64,000 nt of DNA from contig OY759214.1 of NCBI GenBank assembly GCA_963662175.1, positions 4,588,001 through 4,652,000 on the forward strand, given 5' to 3'. This document shows positions 55,314 to 64,000 of this stretch, one piece after another. The notes below the pieces were generated by a model. That model was not told where the DNA came from, did no database searches, and saw only the letters and a program-made list of their open reading frames with translations. The DNA is from Aradus depressus. Its lineage: Eukaryota; Arthropoda; Insecta; Hemiptera; Aradidae. The translations under genes were made by a program, and so were the position numbers. Positions within the stretch are counted from its first letter, which is position 1. The number at the start of each line of letters is the position of its first letter.

Positions 55314-55509
55314 TGGGCAGACTTTTGACATAATAGGAAAGCTTTCGAAAGTGGTATCTTTGAAGGGTATAAAAGAAACAATAAACACTTTCAGAAATAA
55401 AATACCAATACTGTATGTATAAAGTAATTATTACAATTGAACAAGAGATGAAGAACTGAACTACGTTAAAAATACATATACACATGCTTACATGTAGGTG
55501 ATTATTGAT

Positions 55510-56571
55510 TTACACTAAATGTTCAAAAATTGCTCCCCGATTTCTCAAACATGCATCCAATCTTCGGCTGACCGATTCGACACTCGTGGCAACACTCTCT
55601 TCCCGTATTGCTAAACATTCTTGGACAATGTCCCCCCTAAGTTGTTCAGGAGACATTGGTTGTCTGAAATACACTCTATTCTTTAAGTAACCCCAAAGAA
55701 AAAAATCAAGAGGGTTAAAATCCGGTGACCTAGGAGGCCACGAAACAGGTCCCCCTCGCCCAATCCATCGATTTTGAAACATGGCATTCAATTCTCGTTT
55801 GGCCACCCGCGAAAAATGGGCTGGACACCCATCATGCTGAAACCACATAGACTTGCGAACATTAAGGGCGACATCTTCCAGTAGATGTGGTAACTCATCG
55901 CGTATGAAAGTTGCATATATTTGTCCGGTTACACTTCTTGGGAAGAAATATGGGCCTATAATTCTGCTTCCAAGAATGCCACACCAAACATTAACTGCCC
56001 ATCGGTGTTGACGATCTACATGTTTCACCCATCTAGGGTTATACTGTGCCCAGTAATGAGAATTGTGACGATTTAAAGTACCGTCACTGCAAAACGTGGC
56101 TTCGTCACTGAATAGAACATTCTTGAAAAAATCACCTGATTGTTGAATTTTATTTAGTCCCCATGTACAAAAATCTATGCGATTCTGAAGGTCTCGTGGC
56201 ATCAAACATTGATGTAAAGAAATGTGAAATGGGTGGTATTTATGTTCTTTCAGAAACCTATGTATAACACTTCTAGAAAAGCCAGAACGCCTTGCTAAAT
56301 TTCTAATGCTGATGTGCGGGTCACGCTGCACGATATTTAAAATTAATTCCCGAGCGCCTTGTTTTTTGATGTTTTCCCTTTTACATTTGGAACTCGTTAA
56401 TCTACCTTCTCTCAGATTTTGAATAATCCTTTTCAAGACCTTCCGGGATGGATGATTTCTTTCTGGAAATCGTTCGGCATAAACCTGAGAAGCAGCATTA
56501 AACTTGCTATGACACTCCCCTATAATAAGGGTCATATCTACTATCTCACTAGCGCTGAACATTTTTTGCAA
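55510..56571 (-). CDS. Tc1/mariner DD41D transposase
   Basis: This intact 353-residue ORF has a helix-turn-helix DNA-binding N-terminus (about residues 1-115, with ISIRNLARRSGFSRSVIHRF). The catalytic domain has Asp156 in VLFSDEATF, Asp247 in WFQHDGCPAHF and Asp289 in SPDFNPLDFFLWGYLKN. There are 41 residues between the second and third Asp, which is the DD41D spacing of the rosa group. The enzyme cuts at the inverted repeats and inserts at TA. No frameshift or stop is present and both ends are intact, so the copy could be active. The start ATG lies about 130 bases inside the right inverted repeat. Confidence 0.9.
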   Translation of the reverse strand: MQKMFSASEIVDMTLIIGECHSKFNAASQVYAERFPERNHPSRKVLKRIIQNLREGRLTSSKCKRENIKKQGARELILNIVQRDPHISIRNLARRSGFSRSVIHRFLKEHKYHPFHISLHQCLMPRDLQNRIDFCTWGLNKIQQSGDFFKNVLFSDEATFCSDGTLNRHNSHYWAQYNPRWVKHVDRQHRWAVNVWCGILGSRIIGPYFFPRSVTGQIYATFIRDELPHLLEDVALNVRKSMWFQHDGCPAHFSRVAKRELNAMFQNRWIGRGGPVSWPPRSPDFNPLDFFLWGYLKNRVYFRQPMSPEQLRGDIVQECLAIREESVATSVESVSRRLDACLRNRGAIFEHLV

Positions 56572-56701
56572 TATTCAATGAACAATTCTTATCTTATACT
56601 GACCAAGAACTAAACAAACAAAGTCATAAAAAAAAATCATAATATAGATTAGTAACCTTTGTGCTCTTAAGTCTTTATTTATTGGTTGGACAGTATAATA
56701 A

Positions 56702-57218
56702 TAATGCCATTAGCAACATTTGCAAGAGACCATATTACCTAAAATACTGTCCAAATCTTCCCAAAATGTTCAAAATATGGCTCAAATTACCCTTTTATTA
56801 TTAGAATCTGAGTATTTTTATATGAAAGTAAAGAAAAAATACATTAAGAACCATTCTTAACTTCAGTTACAATACTCACTCTTTTCAAAGGTTCAACACG
56901 TCAAACACTGGGCTTAACACTTTTCAGATTTTGAACCAACATATCTCCGGTAGTTTTACAGGTACAAAGATTTCTTTTGCGGGGTTATTCTCAACTTTTT
57001 AAGTACTTTTAAATTATGTTAATTGTTAAAGGGCTTAAAAGGAAACCCTTTCCTTCCGTTGGCCATTTAAGCCCTATTACATTAAATTTTTCATTTTTTT
57101 TTTCACACCACTGCATACCACTTGTTGAGACGTACAACTTTCATTCTTTGTAAAATTTTGCTAGCACTAATAGTTTCCGAATTATTTGGATTGTGGCCCG
57201 TTTATCTGGGACACCCTG
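56702..57218. repeat. Right terminal inverted repeat of DD41D transposon
   Basis: The reverse complement of the left terminal repeat. On the minus strand it precedes the transposase and should carry its promoter. Confidence 0.85.
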
Positions 57219-57334
57219 TATATATACTTTTGGATCATAGCATGAATGATGAGGAGGGCATGCCCCTTTCCTGCAAATCAAAAATACAGGCATATTACTA
57301 TGCTTAACACGATTTTACTTTCCTACTTTTTTGT

Positions 57335-57950
57335 TGTTTTGATGAGAAAGCTCTATTTTGGTAGTGACAGGAGCGCTGTTCTGCGGAGAATCAGTAAAAT
57401 AAACTTCTATTGGTCAGTTCCCCGTCGTGTCTGTTTCAGCCTTCCCTTACACTCTCGCGCATGCACAATACCCCATGCAAGCAAGCTATTATATTGCAGT
57501 TTATTTCGTCTTATTAAACAGTCGATTTCATCAGTTTTAATGAGAAGGCTCTATTTTGGTAGTGACAGGAGCGCTGTTATGCGGAGAATCAGTAAAGTAA
57601 CCTTCTATTGGTCAGTTCCCCGTCATGTCTGTTTCAGCCTTCCCGTCCACTTTCGCGCATGCACAATACCCCATCCAAGCAAGCTATTCTATTGCAGTTT
57701 ATTTCGACATATTGAACATCACAGTCGATTTCTAAACGTTTTGATGAGAAAGCTCTATTTTGGTAGTGACAGGAGCGCTGTTCTGCGGAGCATCAGTAAA
57801 GTAAATTTCTATTGGTCAGTTCGATGTTTTGTTTGTTCCAGCCTTTGTTTCCACTCTCGTGCATGCACAATACCCCATGCAAGCTAGCTATTCTATTGCA
57901 GTTTATTTCGTTATATCAAACATCACAGTCGATTTCGATAGCTCAAAAAT
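57335..57950 (+). repeat. 204-bp satellite, array 2
   Basis: Units start GATGAGAAAGCTCTATTTTG at 57341, AATGAG at 57539 and GATGAG at 57743, with steps of 198 and 204 bases, both multiples of three. One plus-strand frame remains open from 57246 to 57887. The sequence is about 85-90 percent similar by eye to array 1 at 45355-46250. Confidence 0.88.
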
Positions 57951-58041
57951 TCACTTAAAAAATCCATTAATTAAAATCAGTGTTAGTTACCTAGTAGAGT
58001 TGAGAATAAATAAAATAGGTGTATAATGTTGCGTTTTGCAG

Positions 58042-58076
58042 ATTTCTTGTACTTACCCTACTGGATAGTCTGGAAG
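58042..58076 (+). CDS. Weak candidate exon F of the host gene
   Basis: GCGTTTTGCAG precedes and GTGACT follows a 35-base segment. Read after candidate exon E it would encode DFLYLPYWIVWK. The acceptor is good and the donor is mediocre. The implied 16-kb intron contains mobile elements. Phase compatibility alone is weak evidence. Confidence 0.15.
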
Positions 58077-58219
58077 GTGACTGACCTGCAGATGTAATAA
58101 TTGATATGTGTGCGGTGTGTTTTTCAGAAAGTAGACTGACATCGAAACCCCCCATGAGAAGGCGCCTATGGGAATACACTACTGGAGGCAAAAAAAAGGG
58201 TAACTAGCCTTCTAAGAGA

Positions 58220-58386
58220 GTGCTCTGGTATTATTAGTTCAGGTAGGAAAGTGCTCTGGTATCGTTAGATAAGGTAGGATATTGCTCTGGTATTGTCAGA
58301 TCAGGTAGAATAGTGCTCTGGTATCATAAGATCAGGTAGGAGAGTGCTCTGGTATCGTAACATCAGGTAGGATAGTGCTAAGGTAT
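58220..58386 (+). repeat. 31-bp tandem repeat, about five copies
   Basis: GTGCTCTGGTATCGTTAGAT plus AAGGTAGGATA-type units start at 58220, 58251 and every 31 bases, with moderate divergence. Confidence 0.88.
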
Positions 58387-59044
58387 GAGCAGAGAGGTCG
58401 CAGCATCTCTGCCGGTCCTAGCTCGATCATACCCACAATCGGATTTGTGTTTTTCGTACTCCTGCTTTTATGAAAATGTTCTGGATGGGATATGCATAGC
58501 TAGTTAATATGTTGTTGGTTACTTCAACAGTATGTTCTTTACATTCAACTGCACACGTAACAATAATATTTTTCTTTCGAGCAGTCTACGGCAGAAGAGC
58601 CGATCATCGCAGGTCTCTTGAATAACTACCAGTATACGTCTTCTATAAGTTCCATTCAAAAAAGAATCTTATCATGTATAATTTCCGATGGTTATTAGTT
58701 AATTTTGGTTTTGTCTGCTCTGAAAAATTAACGAAAATACGAGAAGTCCGTATCCGAATTAAATCCCACAACTACGATAAAACACCGTTATTAGGTTTAA
58801 TGATTAATTTTAACTGGGTCTTTTTTGTTATTACGTTGAAAACGTTCTGTCAGATTTCCACGTCATGTTTTACGTGTGATCTCTGATTTTATTGATTTGT
58901 CATAACATTTATCATGTCATCTGTAGTGTCATAATTATGATTTTTTTTTTCAGATACTTCACCAGGTATTGATTTCCTCAAAACATTAAAATAGATTACT
59001 TTTTAATTAGGAAAAAAAATTTTCCTAACTCGATCTCACCTAAT
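58387..59044. other. No supported gene; single diverged 64-bp unit
   Basis: One copy of the GAGCAGAGAGGTCGCAGCAT unit lies at about 58387-58435, ahead of the main array. The rest is AT-rich with no recognised gene. TTTTTTTTTCAG at about 58940-58952 is an isolated acceptor-like site. Confidence 0.45.
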
Positions 59045-59458
59045 GTTATGTCTATATGAGCAGAGAGGTCGCAGCATCATAGCTGGTCCTAGCTCGATCA
59101 CACTTAATTTTATGCTTACTGGAAAAGAGAGGTCGCAGGATCATTGCTGGTCCTAGCTCAATCAGACTTAATGTAATTCTTACCTGATCAGAGTGGTCGC
59201 AGTATCATTGCTGGTCCTAGCACGATCTCACTTAATTTTATGCTTACCTGAAAAGAGAGGTCGCAGGATCATTGCTGGTCCTAGCTCGATCAGACTTAAT
59301 GTAATTCTTACCTGATCAGAGAGGTCGCAGTATCATTGCTGGTCCTAGCTCGACCACACCTAATGTTATGCTTAAATGAGCAGAGAGGTCGCTGCATCAT
59401 TGCTGGCCCTAGCTCGACCACATCTAATGAATGTTATGCCTGTCTGAGCAGAGACTCA
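59045..59458 (+). repeat. 64-bp tandem repeat, about six to seven copies
   Basis: GAGAGGTCGCAG.ATCATTGC TGGTCCTAGCTCGATCA units recur at 63-65-base steps (59064, 59129, 59192, 59257, 59321, 59385). Alternating variants (CTTAATTTTATGCTTACCTG versus CTTAATGTAATTCTTACCTG) suggest a two-unit higher-order repeat of about 128 bases. Confidence 0.88.
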
Positions 59459-59585
59459 ATTTCAATCAGACCATCCGTTAATGAGCTAGCACTCTCTTTC
59501 ACATCACAATCTTAAGCGGCTTCAGTTAAATAGTGTCTATATAATCTTGTAAAATAAAAAAGTGATACAGTAAGGAAGCGAGTGG

Positions 59586-62500
59586 GGATGAGATGGTGGT
59601 TGGACCCCAATCTGGGAGGCCCTCTGCGGTAGGGGTGAGATGGTGGTTGGACCCCAATCTGGGAGGCCCTCTGCGGTAGGGGTGAGATGGTCGATGGACC
59701 CCAATCTGGGAGGCCCTCTGCGGTAGGGGTAAGATGGTGGTTGGACCCCAATCTAGGAGGCCCTCTGCGGTAGGGGTGAGATGGTGGATGGACCCCAATC
59801 TGGGAGGCCCTCTCTGCGGTAGGGGTGAGATGGTGGTTGGACCCCAATCTGGGAGGCCCTCTGCGGTAGGGGTGAGATGGTGGATGGACCCCAATCTGGG
59901 AGGCCCTCTGCGGTAGGGGTGAGATGGTGGATGGACCCCAATCTGGGAGGCTCTCTGCGGTAGGGGTGAGATGGTGGTTGGACCCCAATCTGGGAGGCCC
60001 TCTGCGGTAGGGGTGAGATGGTGGATGGACCCCAATCTGGGAGGCCCTCTGCGGTAGGGGTGAGATGGTGGTTGGACCCCAATCTGGGAGGCCCTCTGCG
60101 GTAGGGGTGAGATGGTGGATGGACCCCAATCTGGGAGGCCCTCTGCGGTAGGGGTGAGATGGTGGATGGACCCCAATCTGGGAGGCCCTCTGCGGTAGGG
60201 GTGAGATGGTGGATGGACCCCAATCTGGGAGGCCCTCTGCGGTAGGGGTGAGATGGTGGATGGAACCCAATCCGGCACGCCCTCTGCGGTAGAGGTGAGA
60301 TGGTGGTTGGACCCCAATCTGGGAGGCCCTCTGCGGTAGGGGTGAAATGGTAGATGGACCCCAATCTGGGAGGCCCTCTGCGGTAGGGGTGAGATGGTGG
60401 ATGGACCCCAATCCGGCACGCCCTCTGCGGTAGAGGTGAGATGGTGGTTGGACCCCAATCTGGGAGGCCCTCTGCGGTAAAGGTGAGATGGTGGTTGGAC
60501 CACAATCTGGGAGGCCCTCTGCGGTAGGGGTGAGATGGTGAATGGACCCCAATCCAGCACGCCCTCTGCGGTAGAGGTGAGATGGTGGTTGGACCCCAAT
60601 GTGGGAGGCCCTCTGCGGTAGGGGTGAGATGGTGGATGGACCCCAATCCGGCACGCCCTCTGCGGTAGAGGTGAGATAGTGGTTGGACCCCAATCTGGGA
60701 GGCCCTCTGCGGTAGGGGTGAGATGGTGGTTGGACCCCAATCTGGGAGGCCCTCTGCGGTAGGGGTGAGATGGTGGTTGGACCCCAAAACGGGACGCCCT
60801 CTACGGTAGGGGTGAGATCGTGGTTGGACCCCAATCCGGGACGCCCTCAAAAGGTAGGGGTGAGATGGTGGTTGGACCCCAATCTGGGAGGCCCTCTGCG
60901 GTAGGGGTGAGGTGGTGGTTGGACCCCAATCCGGCACGCCCTCTGCGGTAGAGGTGAGATGGTGGTTGGACCCCAATCTGGGAGGCCCTCTGCGGTAGGG
61001 GTGAGATGGTGGTTGGACCCCAATCTGGGAGGCCCTCTGCGGTAGAGGTAAGATGGTGGTTGGACCCCAAAATGGGACGCCCTCTACGGTAGGGGTGAGA
61101 TCGTGGTTGGACCCCAATCCGGGACGCCCTCAAAAGGTAGGGGTGAAATGGTGGTTGGACCCCAATACGGCACGCCCTCTGCGGTAGAGGTGAGATGGTG
61201 GTTGGACCCCAATCCGGCACGTCCTCTACGGTAGAGGTGAGATGGTGGTTGGACCCCAAACCGGGACGCCCTCTGCGGTACAGGTGAGATGGTGGTTGGA
61301 TCCCAATCCGGCACGCCCTCTGCGGTAGAGGTGAGATGGTGGTTGGACCCCAATCTGGGAGGCCCTTTGCGGTAGGGGTGAGATGGTGGTTGGACCACAA
61401 TCTGGGAGGCCCTCTGCGGTAGGGGTGAGATGGTGGATGGACCCCAATCCAGCACGCCCTCTGCGGTAGAGGTGAGATGGTGGTTGGACCCCAATCTGGG
61501 AGGCCCTCTGCGGTAGGGGTGAGATGGTGAATGGACCCCAATCTGGGAGGCCCTCTGCGGTAGGGGTGAGATGGTGGATGGACCCCAATCTGGGAGGCCC
61601 TCTGCGGTAGGGGTGAGATGGTGGATGGACCCCAATCCGGCACGCCCTCTGCGGTAGAGGTGAGATGGTGGTTGGACCCCAATCTGGGAGGCCCTCTGCG
61701 GTAGGGGTGAGATGGTGGTTGGACCTCAATCTGGGAGGCCCTCTGCGGTAGGGGTGAGATGGTGGATGGACCCCAATCTGGGAGGCCCTCTGCGGTAGGG
61801 GTGAGGTGGTGGATGGACCCCAATCCGGCACGCCCTCTGCGGTAGAGGTGAGATGGTGGTTGGACCCCAATCTGGGAGGCCCTCTGCGGTAGGGGTGAGA
61901 TGGTGGTTGGACCACAATCTGGGAGGCCCTCTGCGGTAGGGGTGAGATGGTGGATGGACCCCAATCCAGCACGCCCTCTGCGGTAGAGGTGAGATGGTGG
62001 TTGGACCCCAATCTGGGAGGCCCTCTGCGGTAGGGGTGAGATGGTGAATGGACCCCAATCTGGGAGGCCCTCTGCGGTAGGGGTGAGATGGTGGATGGAC
62101 CCCAATCTGGGAGGCCCTCTGCGGTAGGGGTGAGATGGTGGATGGACCCCAATCCGGCACGCCCTCTGCGGTAGAGGTGAGATGGTGGTTGGACCCCAAT
62201 CTGGGAGGCCCTCTGCGGTAGGGGTGAGATGGTGGTTGGACCCCAATCTGGGAGGCCCTCTGCGGTAGGGGTGAGATGGTGGATGGACCCCAATCTGGGA
62301 GGCCCTCTGCGGTAGGGGTAAGATGGTGGTTGGACCCCAAAACGGGACGCCCTCTACGGTAGGGGTGAGATCGTGGTTGGACCCCAATCCGGGACGCCCT
62401 CAAAAGGTAGGGGTGAGATGGTGGTTGGACCCCAATACGGCACGCCCTCTGCGGTAGGGGTGAGGTGGTGGATGGACCCCAATCCGGCACGCCCTCTGCG

Positions 62501-64000
62501 GTAGGGGTAAGATGGTGGTTGGACCCCAAAATGGGACGCCCTCTACGGTAGGGGTGAGATCGTGGTTGGACCCCAATCCGGGACGCCCTCAAAAGGTAGG
62601 GGTGAAATGGTGTTTGGACCCCAATACGGCACGCCCTCTGCGGTAGAGGTGAGATGGTGGTTGGACCCCAAACCGGGACGCCCTCTGCGGTACAGGTGAG
62701 ATGGTGGTTGGATCCCAATCCGGCACGCCCTCTGCGGTAGAGGTGAGATGGTGGTTGGACCCCAATCTGGGAGGCCCTTTGCGGTAGGGGTGAGATGGTG
62801 GTTGGACCACAATCTGGGAGGCCCTCTGCGGTAGGGGTGAGATGGTGGATGGACCCCAATCCAGCACGCCCTCTGCGGTAGAGGTGAGATGGTGGTTGGA
62901 CCCCAATCTGGGAGGCCCTCTGCGGTAGGGGTGAGATGGTGAATGGACCCCAATCTGGGAGGCCCTCTGCGGTAGGGGTGAGATGGTGGATGGACCCCAA
63001 TCTGGGAGGCCCTCTGCGGTAGGGGTAAGATGGTGGATGGACCCCAATCCGGCACGCCCTCTGCGGTAGAGGTGAGATGGTGGTTGGACCCCAATCTGGG
63101 AGGCCCTCTGCGGTAGGGGTGAGATGGTGGTTGGACCTCAATCTGGGAGGCCCTCTGCGGTAGGGGTGAGATGGTGGATGGACCCCAATCTGGGAGGCCC
63201 TCTGCGGTAGGGGTGAGGTGGTGGATGGACCCCAATCCGGCACGCCCTCTGCGGTAGAGGTGAGATGGTGGTTGGACCCCAATCTGGGAGGCCCTCTGCG
63301 GTAGGGGTGAGATGGTGGTTGGACCCCAATCTGGGACGCCCTCAAAAGGTAGGGGTGAGATGGTGGTTGGACCCCAAAACGGGACGCCCTCTACGGTAGG
63401 GGTGAGATCGTGGTTGGACCCCAATCCGGGACGCCCTCAAAAGGTAGGGGTGAGATGGTGGTTGGACCCCAATACGGCACGCCCTCTGCGGTAGAGGTGA
63501 GATGGTGGTTGGACCCCAATCTGGGAGGCCCTCTGCGGTAGGGGTAAGATGGTGGTTGGACCCCAAAATGGGACGCCCTCTACGGTAGGGGTGAGATCGT
63601 GGTTGGACCCCAATCCGGGACGCCCTCAAAAGGTAGGGGTGAAATGGTGGTTGGACCCCAATACGGCACGCCCTCTGCGGTAGAGGTGAGATGGTGGTTG
63701 GACCCCAATCCGGCACGTCCTCTACGGTAGAGGTGAGATGGTGGTTGGACCCCAAACCGGGACGCCCTCTGCGGTACAGGTGAGATGGTGGTTGGATCCC
63801 AATCCGGCACGCCCTCTGCGGTAGAGGTGAGATGGTGGTTGGACCCCAATCTGGGAGGCCCTCTGCGGTAGGGGTGAGATGGTGGTTGGACCACAATCTG
63901 GGAGGCCCTCTGCGGTAGGGGTGAGATGGTGGATGGACCCCAATCCAGCACGCCCTCTGCGGTAGAGGTGAGATGGTGGTTGGACCCCAATCTGGGAGGC
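59586..64000. repeat. 47-bp satellite array, about 94 copies, continuing past the window
   Basis: The unit is GAGATGGTGGTTGGACCCCA ATCTGGGAGGCCCTCTGCGG TAGGGGT, 47 bases long. Variant units (CCGGCACGCC; AAACGGGACGCC; CTCAAAAGGTAG; GATCGTGG) recur in long shared blocks, showing higher-order repeats. The minus strand of the unit has no stop codon in any frame, so long overlapping minus-strand frames with a 47-residue period arise automatically (for example WGPTTISPLPQRASQIGVQ). They are not called as genes. Confidence 0.97.

Larger units (their letters stand above)
54780..57218 (-). mobile_element. DD41D (rosa-like) Tc1/mariner transposon with long TIRs
   Basis: The 2439-bp element begins CAGGGTGTCCCAGATAAACG and ends with its reverse complement. 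It is flanked by TA on both sides (54778-54779 and 57219-57220). Terminal inverted repeats are unusually long, about 520-530 bases (54780-55313 and 56702-57218). The single transposase ORF is intact. It sits in the TA-rich part of a foldback arm. Confidence 0.92.
53969..57330. mobile_element. Foldback element with long inverted arms, disrupted
   Basis: The left arm 53969-54320 is the near-exact reverse complement of 54521-54779 plus 57219-57330. The two halves of the right arm are separated by the DD41D transposon. Arms are about 350 bases and enclose six 40-bp units. No ORF belongs to it. Such foldback structures are non-autonomous DNA elements or very large MITEs. Its transposase source is unknown. 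Confidence 0.85.

Noticed and set aside
59512..63990. Many minus-strand ORFs of 130-540 codons with a 47-residue period
   Set aside because: The 47-bp satellite unit has no stop codon in any minus-strand frame, so open frames appear automatically in all three frames. They overlap one another and have no recognised domain.

Overview
This is a eukaryotic, AT-rich, intron- and repeat-dominated stretch of what is most likely an insect nuclear genome. The inference rests on the mobile elements: R1-clade and Jockey-clade non-LTR retrotransposons, a gypsy/errantivirus-type LTR element with a remnant F-like env, and a DD41D (rosa-like) Tc1/mariner transposon. A hemipteran or similar large insect genome would fit, but nothing fixes the species. 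No bacterial-style operons, rRNA genes, intact tRNA genes or CRISPR arrays are present.

Layout. 1-5980: an R1-clade reverse transcriptase relic (minus strand), split by a 5.2-kb LTR element (71-5264) with a 4-bp target duplication. 5981-12685: a 94-bp tandem repeat split by a 6.2-kb errantivirus-like element (6228-12384) with decayed gag-pol-env. 12690-24250: mostly intronic-looking DNA with two ribozyme-like motifs, a 73-bp array, a tRNA-derived SINE, LTR-like dispersed repeats and Jockey relics. Four short plus-strand open segments in this stretch, each bounded by AG/GT splice signals, join in a consistent reading phase (14497-14575, 17151-17200, 22890-22925, 23498-23600). I read them as candidate exons of one unrecognised host gene. 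24250-27176: an inverted copy of the LTR-like repeat and its upstream remnant. 27177-34911: a young 7.7-kb LTR element with 1508-bp LTRs. 35200-37690: a decayed gypsy-type gag and integrase. 39031-44900: R1 and Jockey fragments with target duplications, and a second LTR-like repeat. 45355-46870: 204-bp satellite and CT-rich repeats. 49083-53033: a long Jockey element. 53969-57330: a foldback element with the DD41D transposon inserted in its right arm. 57335-59460: more tandem arrays. 59586-64000: a 47-bp satellite (about 94 copies) running off the window.

The most novel-looking system is a pair of related LTR retroelements (71-5264 and 27177-34911). Each encodes a single coiled-coil protein and no recognisable protease, reverse transcriptase or integrase. 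They share the protein's N-terminal and C-terminal motifs, an unusual primer-binding site (TGGCAT-TCC-TTGTG type) and a similar polypurine tract, so they look like a non-autonomous family that keeps its own Gag-like protein and borrows enzymes in trans. The other strong leads are the candidate split host gene, whose first exon's splice-donor end has been amplified 17 times, and two related hammerhead-like RNA motifs.
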